Shown here piece by piece: positions 1-5,594 of a stretch of 8,602 nt of DNA; position 1 is the stretch's first letter; every line of letters begins with the position of its first letter. This stretch comes from Campylobacter sp. (GTDB lineage: Bacteria; Campylobacterota; Campylobacteria; Campylobacterales; Campylobacteraceae): assembly GCA_017506845.1 (NCBI GenBank), contig JAFVMP010000189.1, forward strand, positions 1-8,602, read 5' to 3'. Below the pieces are notes generated by a model. That model did not search any database. It saw only the letters and a list, made by a program, of their open reading frames with translations, and was not told the DNA's origin. The translations under genes and the position numbers were made by a program.

Positions 1-35
1 GGAGGTCACAGGTTCAAGTCCTGTTAGAGCCACCA
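1..35 (+). tRNA. 3' end of a tRNA (partial, isotype not determined)
   Basis: The window opens inside a tRNA. Visible parts are the last bases of the anticodon stem and variable loop, a T-arm with the TTCAAGT loop (stem ACAGG/CCTGT), the 3' half of the acceptor stem (TAGAGCC), discriminator A and an encoded CCA at 33-35. The matching 5' acceptor strand would be GGCTCTA, which lies outside the window. The anticodon is not present, so the isotype cannot be read; Arg is a guess from overall shape only. It is followed 14 bases later by tRNA-Met, so the two are probably one tRNA transcript. Confidence 0.85.
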
Positions 36-49
36 TTTAACGCTATTGT

Positions 50-126
50 GCCTCGGTAGCTCAGCTGGTTAGAGCGCTGGTCTCATAAGCCGGAGGTCGG
101 GAGTTCAAGTCTCCCCCTAGGCACCA
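50..126 (+). tRNA. tRNA-Met (anticodon CAT)
   Basis: This is a complete 77-base cloverleaf. The acceptor stem is GCCTCGG/CCTAGGC with one C-T mismatch, the D-arm is GCTC/GAGC around AGCTGGTTA, and the anticodon loop CTCATAA places CAT at 84-86. The T-arm is GGGAG/CTCCC around TTCAAGT, followed by discriminator A and an encoded CCA at 124-126. A CAT anticodon is read as elongator Met here, but a tRNA-Ile2 whose C is modified to lysidine carries the same anticodon and cannot be excluded by eye. The first acceptor pair is a normal G-C, which argues against initiator tRNA. The accessory genes lie immediately on its 3' side, the usual side for elements integrated at a tRNA. Confidence 0.9.
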
Positions 127-316
127 TCTTTTAACACTTTTCTTAATATTTAAAACCCCGTAAAACTGATATTTAATTAGATTTAAACTTTGTGTTATTA
201 TCTTATTTTGTTTATTTTGAGTTAAAGCGTATCCAAATCAAACCTATAAAAAATTCGAGTATTGATTTAATAACAACGCAAACAACTCTGTTGCAGTAAG
301 AAGCGAGTAGCGTGAT

Positions 317-345
317 AGTCAAACGATACTAATTATCATTTGACT
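317..345. repeat. Inverted repeat, 12-base arms
   Basis: AGTCAAACGATA (317-328) and TATCATTTGACT (334-345) are reverse complements except for one position, with a 5-base spacer. A run of T does not follow on either side, so it is not a classic intrinsic terminator. It sits just before two further hairpins and may belong to the same repeated element. Confidence 0.55.
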
Positions 346-356
346 ACTCTGCGAGA

Positions 357-377
357 CATAAAGGTGAAGCCCTTATG
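357..377. repeat. Small hairpin, 8-base arms
   Basis: CATAAAGG and CCCTTATG pair with one mismatch around the loop TGAAG. It directly abuts the left end of the long inverted repeat at 378-494, so the two may be parts of one element or one folded 3' region. Function is not known. Confidence 0.4.
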
Positions 378-494
378 CGTCATTGCGAAGGAGTGAAACG
401 ACTGCGGCAATCTCGCATTAAGGTTTTCGAATTTGATTTAAATTTGAATTTGAGATTGCCACGCTTTTGCCTTTGCCAAAAGCTCACAATGACG
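378..494. repeat. REP/MITE-like long inverted repeat
   Basis: The ends are CGTCATTGCGA (378-388) and CTCACAATGACG (483-494), which are imperfect reverse complements. Inner arms GGCAATCTC (406-414) and GAGATTGCC (452-460) are exact complements. The centre, about 425-450, is an AT-rich stretch with repeated AATTTGA. The CGTCATTGCGA...GGCAATCTC pattern resembles a palindromic repeat family I know from many unrelated bacteria; that link rests on memory. No transposase is present. It begins 15 bases beyond the stop of the DUF2779 gene, so it may also act as the 3' hairpin of that transcript. Confidence 0.6.
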
Positions 495-508
495 GACAAT
501 ATGAAAGC

Positions 509-2047
509 TTATTCAACTAACTCTTTTAGCCCTTCTAGCACCTTCACCATAGCCAGAGTATCAAGCCCACAATACGCTAAAAGCTGTTTTCTTAACTCCT
601 GTATTTCATCAACACTTTTATCCTTAAAGCTAGGAAAAGCTTGCATAGCTTCACCGCCATTAGAGATTTTTCCTTTTGCTTTCATGGCTTTATATCCTTC
701 ATCTATGCTTGGTGCTAGTATAGGTTGTATATCTTTAATAGAATAACTTCCATTTTGCTTATAATCATAAAAATACCTTTTATCAAATGGCAACATTAAA
801 TCTTTTATATTATCATGTATAGCCATCAGATGCTCTGCTAAATTAGGAAACATACTAGCCAAGCTTTTAAGCACGCCTTTTTCAAATTTGGCGTTATAAG
901 CCAATATACATGCATCTTTTGGTATGTCATTTACCAATCGCTCTGCTAGCTGCAAACGCGGATCGCAAAACTCATTTGGCAAAAACTCTTTATGTGCAGG
1001 AGTGCTTCCATCGCCTTTATCTATATGTAAAGAGTATTGAAATGGTATTTGCTCGTATGGTTTAGTTCCACGCCATAGCGGAATAGCTATTTGAAAGGTC
1101 TCAAAGTCCAAATGATAGATCGGATAGCTAAGAGTAGATAAAAACTCTCTTATAGCGTTTTGATCTATTATTCTTAGTTTTTGTTGGTGAGCTTTGATTT
1201 GTGTTAAAAAATAAGGTGGAATTTCATCAAAATTTTTAATTTCATCAATTGTTTTTATATTGTTATAAAATAACTCAAAAAGAGTTTGTCTATTAAACTT
1301 TTTCTTACCACCAAGCAAGGCTATATCAAAAACGCTACCTTCTACTAAAGCACCAGCTTGCCCCCAGCAATAATTTTTTGCTCCACACTCATGCGGCTTA
1401 CCGCATTGTATGCCTATATCGCACTTTGGCTCATCTTTTTGCTCTAAGATTTTCTCAAAATGCTCCACATTTTCTTTTATATTATTAAACTGCTCTTTAG
1501 CGTTTTGCGTAAGGTCAAGGATATAAAATAACTGATGAATATCAAGCTCATCGCCCCTTATATAATCGCTATTAAGACAAATCAAATTTACATTTTTGAC
1601 ATTATATCCAAGTGAAGTTAGGACAAAGTATTGAAAAGCTGTGTCATTTAAATAAGCTTCATTTGGTTGAGGCCTTGATGGATTAATGGTGCTTGATTTG
1701 ACTTCATTTATCACCAACTCACCACTAGGCAAAATCTCCAAAATATCCACCATAATCAAAGCGCCTTTAAAACTAAAAGTTGCTTCATAAATATATCGAG
1801 TGCCTTTTGCGATCAGCTCACTAGTTTGGGCTATTTTTTCATCAAAAGTAGAGTTTTCCCATTTTATACGCTCACCACCAGCAAATAGCTCACAAACTAG
1901 CTCGCCCACTTCATTGCCACGCTCAAAAATAGCCTCCAAAATAGCATTTGGCACAAACACGCTCTCATCGCCTTTGCGATGCTTGCTTAGCCACATTAAT
2001 TTAGGGCATTGCATACCATTTACATAAAGAGATTTTGAAAGACCCAT
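509..2047 (-). CDS. DUF2779 protein: Cas4-like Fe-S nuclease fused to a DEDD exonuclease domain
   Basis: This 512-residue protein matches the DUF2779 architecture as I know it. The N-terminal half is a Cas4/RecB-like PD-(D/E)XK domain: C14 in MQCPKLMW, the FERGNEVG motif at 41-48, D101, and E115-V-K117 as the E-x-K. C215, C221 and C227 are spaced C-x5-C-x5-C and with C14 could bind a 4Fe-4S cluster; C209 is a further candidate. The C-terminal half looks like a DnaQ-type exonuclease: HLDFETF (D314, E316), YNAKFEK at 384-390 as a motif II candidate (E389 where Asp is usual), and Y492-x3-D496 as a DEDDy-style motif III. It is probably a cytoplasmic DNA-processing enzyme. An AAGGA site lies 6 bases before the ATG and a TATAAT box sits at 2071-2076, so it likely has its own promoter. 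Its biological role is unproven, and no cas genes are nearby. Confidence 0.88.
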   Translation of the reverse strand: MGLSKSLYVNGMQCPKLMWLSKHRKGDESVFVPNAILEAIFERGNEVGELVCELFAGGERIKWENSTFDEKIAQTSELIAKGTRYIYEATFSFKGALIMVDILEILPSGELVINEVKSSTINPSRPQPNEAYLNDTAFQYFVLTSLGYNVKNVNLICLNSDYIRGDELDIHQLFYILDLTQNAKEQFNNIKENVEHFEKILEQKDEPKCDIGIQCGKPHECGAKNYCWGQAGALVEGSVFDIALLGGKKKFNRQTLFELFYNNIKTIDEIKNFDEIPPYFLTQIKAHQQKLRIIDQNAIREFLSTLSYPIYHLDFETFQIAIPLWRGTKPYEQIPFQYSLHIDKGDGSTPAHKEFLPNEFCDPRLQLAERLVNDIPKDACILAYNAKFEKGVLKSLASMFPNLAEHLMAIHDNIKDLMLPFDKRYFYDYKQNGSYSIKDIQPILAPSIDEGYKAMKAKGKISNGGEAMQAFPSFKDKSVDEIQELRKQLLAYCGLDTLAMVKVLEGLKELVE

Positions 2048-2070
2048 TTTATTTCCTTTTAATTTTTGTG

Positions 2071-2076
2071 ATTATA
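2071..2076 (-). promoter_or_regulatory. Putative -10 box for the DUF2779 gene
   Basis: Read on the minus strand, the sequence is CGCTATAATCAC, a perfect TATAAT about 24 bases before the start codon at 2047. A T-rich stretch precedes it, as in Campylobacter vegetative promoters that lack a clear -35. It places the start of transcription near 2064, leaving a very short leader that carries the AAGGA ribosome binding site. Confidence 0.55.
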
Positions 2077-2104
2077 GCGTTTAAAAGCAGACTATTTATT
2101 GCCC

Positions 2105-2141
2105 ATTTTTATAAAAATGCTAGGGAATTCTAGAATTCCCT
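2105..2141 (-). terminator. Palindrome pair with U-rich tail, possible terminator
   Basis: Bases 2122-2141 form a perfect 20-base palindrome centred on GAATTCTAGAATTC. On the minus strand it is followed by AGCATTTTTAT, and 2105-2118 (ATTTTTATAAAAAT) is itself palindromic. This could end transcripts coming from the PD-(D/E)XK gene and the DUF285 relic, whose stop codon lies inside the first palindrome. Related GAATT...AATTC palindromes occur at 3591-3615 and 4850-4865, so it may instead be a dispersed intergenic repeat. Confidence 0.45.
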
Positions 2142-2321
2142 TTATACCACTTTGGCTGTGTGGGGCAAATGTTAAACATATGCTCTGTATTTGCCTTTTT
2201 TACTTGCCAAGTATCTAAGTTTTGATCAAAGCACAGAGCTTACATCCCACGCATCCAAGGGCTGGTTAAAAAACCAGCAGTTAGCAAACATTTTTTTCAT
2301 ATTTACAACCCTTTTGCTCTA
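2120..2321 (-). pseudogene. Decayed C-terminal end of a DUF285 (BspA-like) repeat protein
   Basis: Reading leftwards from 2321, one frame gives SKRVVNMKKMFANC followed by FNQPLDAWDVSSV, which matches the DUF285 repeat also seen in the intact gene at 6156-6956. That frame hits TGA at 2228-2226. The next frame, from 2233, gives CFDQNLDTW, then TEHMFNICP and KWYKG, ending at TAG 2122-2120. The join lacks the MFxxC segment expected between WDVSSV and FDQNL, so an out-of-frame deletion removed about half a repeat. The 5' part of the gene is missing. A strong AGGAGG (2340-2335) precedes an ATG at 2329, but that frame reads only 8 codons. The remnant follows the PD-(D/E)XK gene by about 35 bases. 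Confidence 0.75.
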
Positions 2322-2334
2322 TTTTTCATATAAT

Positions 2335-2340
2335 CCTCCT
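2335..2340 (-). promoter_or_regulatory. Orphan strong ribosome binding site (AGGAGG)
   Basis: AGGAGG lies 5 bases before an ATG at 2329, just beyond the stop of the PD-(D/E)XK gene. The frame it starts is MKNRAKGL followed by TAA. That frame agrees with the one used by the second half of the DUF285 relic, while the first half is in another frame. The site is best read as the surviving start signal of a downstream gene that has since decayed. Confidence 0.5.
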
Positions 2341-2355
2341 AAAAGATAAAATAAC

Positions 2356-3555
2356 TTAGCCTATTTTTTGCATTATCTTATTACATAAGCGCTCATTTAG
2401 CTTGTCGTATAATTCATTTCTATACTCACGAGAATGGTCTTTTAGGGCTACCAAAAATTCTTTATAAAATGGCACTTCGCTTTTTTGTTTTTCAAAAAAA
2501 TCATAAATCTTTTTATATGTTATTACTGTATATCCATGATAAACATCTTTTTTGGCTAATTTGTGATGGTTTGGTAACGATAAAAACAATTTATAATTTT
2601 TTTCGCTAACATCTTTTTTGGCTTTTTCTTCATACTTATCTAGTTGATTTTTTTGTTCATCGCTTTCTAGGTCATGTCTTATGCCATTTATGTCTGATTT
2701 TATTTTATTTTCTAACACGATAGCAAATTTTTTATCGTTATCTTTGATATAGATATCTATATTCTCATATTCTCTTAAAATTTCTACATTTTTTGATACT
2801 TCAAAACCTAAAATTTCAGAGCAAAATTTTTCAAATAGCTCCTTATCGCTTCTTAAAACATAAGCTATCCAATTAGAAAATGCAAGTTCATCATTTTCTT
2901 TGCCTATGATTTTTAAAAAATTATTTTCTTTTTTAGATAAATTCTTTAAAATTTTATCTGTGATCTGTTCGCACGGCTCTTCTACCCATAGCTCAGAGTT
3001 GTTTAAAATTTCGTTCAATCTAGCTAGTATCGTTTCATCATAGATATATTCTTTAAGCGATTGTTTGGCTTTTAGGTTTAGATAATACGAATTCTCTTCT
3101 GATGAGTTTAAATCTTCTTTTGTGACTATATACATTTTATCTTTTGGCTTTTTAAATTTGCCTGTTTTAAATGTAGCATATATCGTTTGCCTGTCAAAAG
3201 GATATATATCATCTAAAAATACACCACCATATCTAATGTTATATTTTTTTATGATGTATTTTTGATATTCTATTTCACCTTGATTTCTTTTTTCTATTTT
3301 TTCTTTGCTTGTAAAAAACTCATCTCTTATCAAGCATTCTAGCTCTGCGGCATATCCTAAGACTTCAAGGCGATGAGAGCCTAGCCTTCTAAGCAAAAGA
3401 ACTCCATTTGCATCTTTTGCCTGCTTGCTTATAATGCCATAGGGATTTACATAGATATAATGTTCTCCATTATCGGCTCTAAAAAGATTAATCGCTTCAT
3501 GACCTAACTCGTTTTCTAAAAAAGTACCAGAAAACATTCTATTTACTATAATCAT
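2356..3555 (-). CDS. PD-(D/E)XK nuclease superfamily protein
   Basis: This is a 399-residue soluble protein. The C-terminal part carries a restriction-endonuclease-like core: NIDIYI with D267, then AIVLENKI with E282-N-K284, then QLDKY at 304-308. This order of D, E-x-K and Q-L-x-x-Y is typical of the PDDEXK_4 type (PF14281 as I recall it), so a metal-dependent DNA nuclease is likely. Residues 1 to about 200 form a separate region (MFSGTFLENELGHE near the start, YIYVNPYG at 33-40) that I do not recognise; it could sense or bind a substrate. AAGGA lies 7 bases before the ATG. It follows the acidic gene by 96 bases, with a hairpin between. The setting beside another nuclease and a WYL regulator suggests defence, but the target is unknown. 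Confidence 0.8.
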   Translation of the reverse strand: MIIVNRMFSGTFLENELGHEAINLFRADNGEHYIYVNPYGIISKQAKDANGVLLLRRLGSHRLEVLGYAAELECLIRDEFFTSKEKIEKRNQGEIEYQKYIIKKYNIRYGGVFLDDIYPFDRQTIYATFKTGKFKKPKDKMYIVTKEDLNSSEENSYYLNLKAKQSLKEYIYDETILARLNEILNNSELWVEEPCEQITDKILKNLSKKENNFLKIIGKENDELAFSNWIAYVLRSDKELFEKFCSEILGFEVSKNVEILREYENIDIYIKDNDKKFAIVLENKIKSDINGIRHDLESDEQKNQLDKYEEKAKKDVSEKNYKLFLSLPNHHKLAKKDVYHGYTVITYKKIYDFFEKQKSEVPFYKEFLVALKDHSREYRNELYDKLNERLCNKIMQKIG

Positions 3556-3590
3556 TTCTTATCCTTTATATTTTTAAAATATTTTTAGAA

Positions 3591-3615
3591 ATTTTAGAGT
3601 TCTCTACTCTAAAAT
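3591..3615. repeat. Perfect hairpin between the acidic gene and the PD-(D/E)XK gene
   Basis: ATTTTAGAGT (3591-3600) and ACTCTAAAAT (3606-3615) are exact reverse complements around the loop TCTCT. It lies 37 bases past the stop of the acidic gene, so it could weaken or end that transcript, but no proper U-run follows. It shares the TTTTAGA and AAAATTCC core with the palindromes at 2122-2141 and 4850-4865. On the minus strand it contains TAAAAT, which could double as a -10 box for the downstream gene. Confidence 0.6.
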
Positions 3616-3651
3616 TCCAACTAAAATAGATTTTTTAGATACTAACCACTC

Positions 3652-4818
3652 TTAGAACATTACAATAGGCGAATAGGCTTCCCTTGGTAAACTATATGTA
3701 TCAAAAATAATATACCTAAAAAATTTCTCAAAATAATTTTTATTAATTAGTAAATCAATTGTTTTTATATATTTCATTTCAAGGTCTTCCTCTAGGCAGT
3801 CGTCTTCTTCGATTTCATAGCTGTCAACATCATAGTCATCACTTTCATCATCTGCTATCCAGCCGTTAGTGAACCCAAATAACTTGTAGCCTTTTATCTT
3901 TATTATATTTTCATATACTTCATCGTCAATACTGATAATATCGTCGTTTTCGTCTTGTGAGCAATCAACATCTATGATATCCCAAAACAAAACGACAAAA
4001 TCTCTATAATACATATTGATTTTATAAAAGCCGTCTTCTTCTCCATAGTTTTTAATAAATTCAAGGGCATAGCCATCTTTGCCTATTATATATTGTTCGA
4101 ATTTACCATTTTTGGTATAGTCACCTCCATTTAACCCTCCATAGTAGTCGCCATCAAGACTATTATTTAAAACACCGCAATTATCGTAATTAAGTTCAAA
4201 ATTTTGGTCTTGCTCGCTTGTTTCAAGTTTAAACTCTCTAGCTTCCACTTCTTTTACATCCACATCTACATTGAAAAAGTCTATATGCGTATTACAAAAC
4301 TCCTCAAAGCTAAAACCCCCGCGAGAGCTATATTCGCCACTTTCTATAAGACTGATTCCAAAGTCAAAACCGGTTATTTCGCCTTTTACACGCTTTTCGT
4401 CGCTATTTTTAAAATAGCTTAGATTGCTTATTGTTACCTCTTTTTTTTCCTCGTTATCGTAATCGCTAAAAGAGTATTTTGTATTAAAGCTAGTAAGCTT
4501 ATGATTTTCATCAAACTCATATTTTGCCATACACTCCCTAGGGTCATTTTCGCTTTCATGCCAGCCATAGTTTTCTACGAAATGGTTTTTTTGGGTTAAG
4601 CTTTTTAAAGTGCCGTTTGGATACAACTCTTTTTCATAGTTACCAACATCTAAATCAAACACCCCATTAAAAGTAGAATATTCTTCACTGTGTGCTTCAT
4701 ATACATAATTACATAAAAGCTTCAAAGCTCTTTGTGGTATATCAAACTCTATTTTTTCACCATTTTGGCTAAACTCCATCGTAGTGCTATTTATTTCAAT
4801 ATTTAATTTTTCAATCAT
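3652..4818 (-). CDS. Acidic protein of unknown function
   Basis: I do not recognise this 388-residue protein. It is strongly acidic throughout, most of all at residues 322-347, where 16 of 26 are Asp or Glu. It has no signal peptide or membrane segment and many Tyr and Phe residues. A short piece, YPNGTLKS at 66-73, resembles the Y-x-N-G-x-L-K turn of MORN_2/YwqK-type repeats, with a weaker echo at 100-108; this is only suggestive. The start codon at 4818 lacks a good Shine-Dalgarno, unlike its neighbours. It sits between the KAP/DUF285 relic and the PD-(D/E)XK gene. Possibilities include a DNA-mimicking inhibitor, an immunity-type protein or an uncharacterised partner of the downstream nuclease. 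All are inference. Confidence 0.75.
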   Translation of the reverse strand: MIEKLNIEINSTTMEFSQNGEKIEFDIPQRALKLLCNYVYEAHSEEYSTFNGVFDLDVGNYEKELYPNGTLKSLTQKNHFVENYGWHESENDPRECMAKYEFDENHKLTSFNTKYSFSDYDNEEKKEVTISNLSYFKNSDEKRVKGEITGFDFGISLIESGEYSSRGGFSFEEFCNTHIDFFNVDVDVKEVEAREFKLETSEQDQNFELNYDNCGVLNNSLDGDYYGGLNGGDYTKNGKFEQYIIGKDGYALEFIKNYGEEDGFYKINMYYRDFVVLFWDIIDVDCSQDENDDIISIDDEVYENIIKIKGYKLFGFTNGWIADDESDDYDVDSYEIEEDDCLEEDLEMKYIKTIDLLINKNYFEKFFRYIIFDTYSLPREAYSPIVMF

Positions 4819-4849
4819 TTTTTATCATTTGTTCTTTAAAATCTTTTAA

Positions 4850-4865
4850 GGAATTTTAGAATTCC
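4850..4865. repeat. Short intergenic palindrome before the acidic gene
   Basis: GGAATTTTAGAATTCC has exact 6-base arms (GGAATT/AATTCC) around TTAG. It lies 31 bases upstream of the acidic gene and about 65 bases downstream of the DUF285 tail. It matches the core of the 2122-2141 palindrome and partly that of 3591-3615. On the minus strand it reads TTCTAAAATTCC, which contains a TAAAAT -10-like word. Confidence 0.5.
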
Positions 4866-4930
4866 ACCTATCGCTAAACTGAAAATAGTTATCTTTTTAG
4901 CACCTCCAAAGCTAATTTCAAAGAAAATAT

Positions 4931-5062
4931 TTAGTCTCTATCTTTTGGTTTATGTTTCTCGCTAATTGGGCAATGTAAAAACGCTTCACTCTTATCTAGC
5001 TTTCTAGCACTTAAATTCCAAGAGCTAATATCTTAATCAAAACTAATGCACTTTTCAAACTC
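4931..5062 (-). pseudogene. DUF285 tail fused in frame to the KAP fragment, with an internal stop
   Basis: Minus-strand translation from 5062 gives EFEKCISFD, a TAA at 5035-5033, then DISSWNLS, KSEAFLHCPISEKHKPK and a final TAA at 4933-4931. Aligned with the intact DUF285 protein, EFEKCISF matches the MFSGCISF position for position, and F-D-stop-D-I-S-S-W has the same spacing as F-N-Q-P-L-E-K-W. The stop falls exactly where a conserved Gln is expected, so a CAA-to-TAA change explains it. The CPISEKHKPK ending looks like the terminus of such proteins. The frame is the same as that of the second half of the KAP fragment, which suggests a recombination joint near 5050-5070. Confidence 0.65.
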
Positions 5063-5552
5063 ATTGCGAAGTATTTTAACAGCCGCTGCTGCGCTAGTTA
5101 CTTTCATGGCGCCATCCGAAAAAGAGTCTAGAACTTCGCCAAGCACCTTCCCAGCTTGCTCTCCCATAAATCTATCTGCTGCAAAAGTAGCCACATTCTT
5201 AGCTACTATACCAATGGAGTTTAAAGCTTTATCAAAGCCTTTTTTTTACTTCCATTTTTGCCCCTATACTATCAACTATTTCTCTCATAAAAGATATTGT
5301 TAGTTCTGTATCTAGGTTAAATTGTGAGTATTGCCAGGTATTAAACCAAACAGGATAAACCACCTTGCCTAGTTTTTCTTTTGTCATTTCCATCATTGAT
5401 GTTTTGCCGCTACCCCAATCGCCTTGTATGGCTATAGTTATAGGAGTTGCACAACCATTGATAAAATTAGCTAGCCCATCTATATATGGATTTAGACCAA
5501 ATAAGTCCGATTTAGCTGGAAGGTCAGTAAAAGTAGTGATAGTATTTGCCAT
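5033..5552 (-). pseudogene. KAP-family P-loop NTPase, truncated and frameshifted
   Basis: The first frame encodes 106 residues starting MANTITTFTDLPAKSDLFGL. It has a clear Walker A, GDWGSGKTS, near residues 45-53 and then VWFNTWQYSQF, both hallmarks of KAP NTPases. It stops at 5232 just after a run of eight A residues (minus strand; T run at 5240-5247). With seven A the frame continues as GFDKALNSIGIVAKN and onward to the stop at 5033, adding about 68 codons. KAP proteins are normally several hundred residues long with a Walker B and membrane segments; these are absent and a DUF285 tail takes their place. AAGGA lies 6 bases before the ATG. The gene follows the membrane protein by 42 bases, so the two were probably co-transcribed. 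It is very likely inactive unless the A run is slipped or mis-sequenced, and even then it lacks most of the domain. Confidence 0.78.
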
Positions 5553-5594
5553 GTTTATCCTTTTTGAGATTTAATACATTTTTTGGTTCTTTGA

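Larger units (their letters stand above)
127..508. other. Non-coding, structured intergenic region behind tRNA-Met
   Basis: No believable gene was found in these 382 bases on either strand. Roughly 127-295 is plain AT-rich sequence. From about 300 onward it holds three hairpin-forming stretches one after another (317-345, 357-377, 378-494), listed separately. The open frame that crosses the right part of this region on the + strand is antisense to the DUF2779 gene and runs through the palindromic repeat, so it is not called as a gene. No integrase fragment and no copy of the tRNA 3' end was noticed here. Confidence 0.6.

Noticed and set aside
375..746. Open frame of 123 codons on the + strand
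   Set aside because: It starts inside the palindromic repeat and runs antisense into the C-terminal part of the DUF2779 gene; there is no ribosome binding site and its sequence resembles no protein family.
1800..2027. Open frame of 75 codons on the + strand
   Set aside because: It lies wholly antisense to the N-terminal coding part of the DUF2779 gene, which has clear catalytic motifs.
509..2047. DUF2779 gene considered as a CRISPR-associated cas4
   Set aside because: Only its N-terminal half is Cas4-like; it carries an additional DEDD-type domain, and neither cas1, cas2 nor an array is present.
2226..2300. Short 24-codon frame starting with ATG at 2300 as a small gene
   Set aside because: The DUF285 match continues upstream of this ATG (VVN before MKKMF), so the Met is an internal residue of a decayed gene and not a start.
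4204..4422. Open frame of 72 codons on the + strand
   Set aside because: It is antisense to the middle of the acidic protein gene and has no ribosome binding site or recognisable domain.
5046..5303. Open frame of 85 codons on the + strand
   Set aside because: It is antisense to the KAP fragment, whose Walker A and downstream frame are recognisable; the + frame has no family features.
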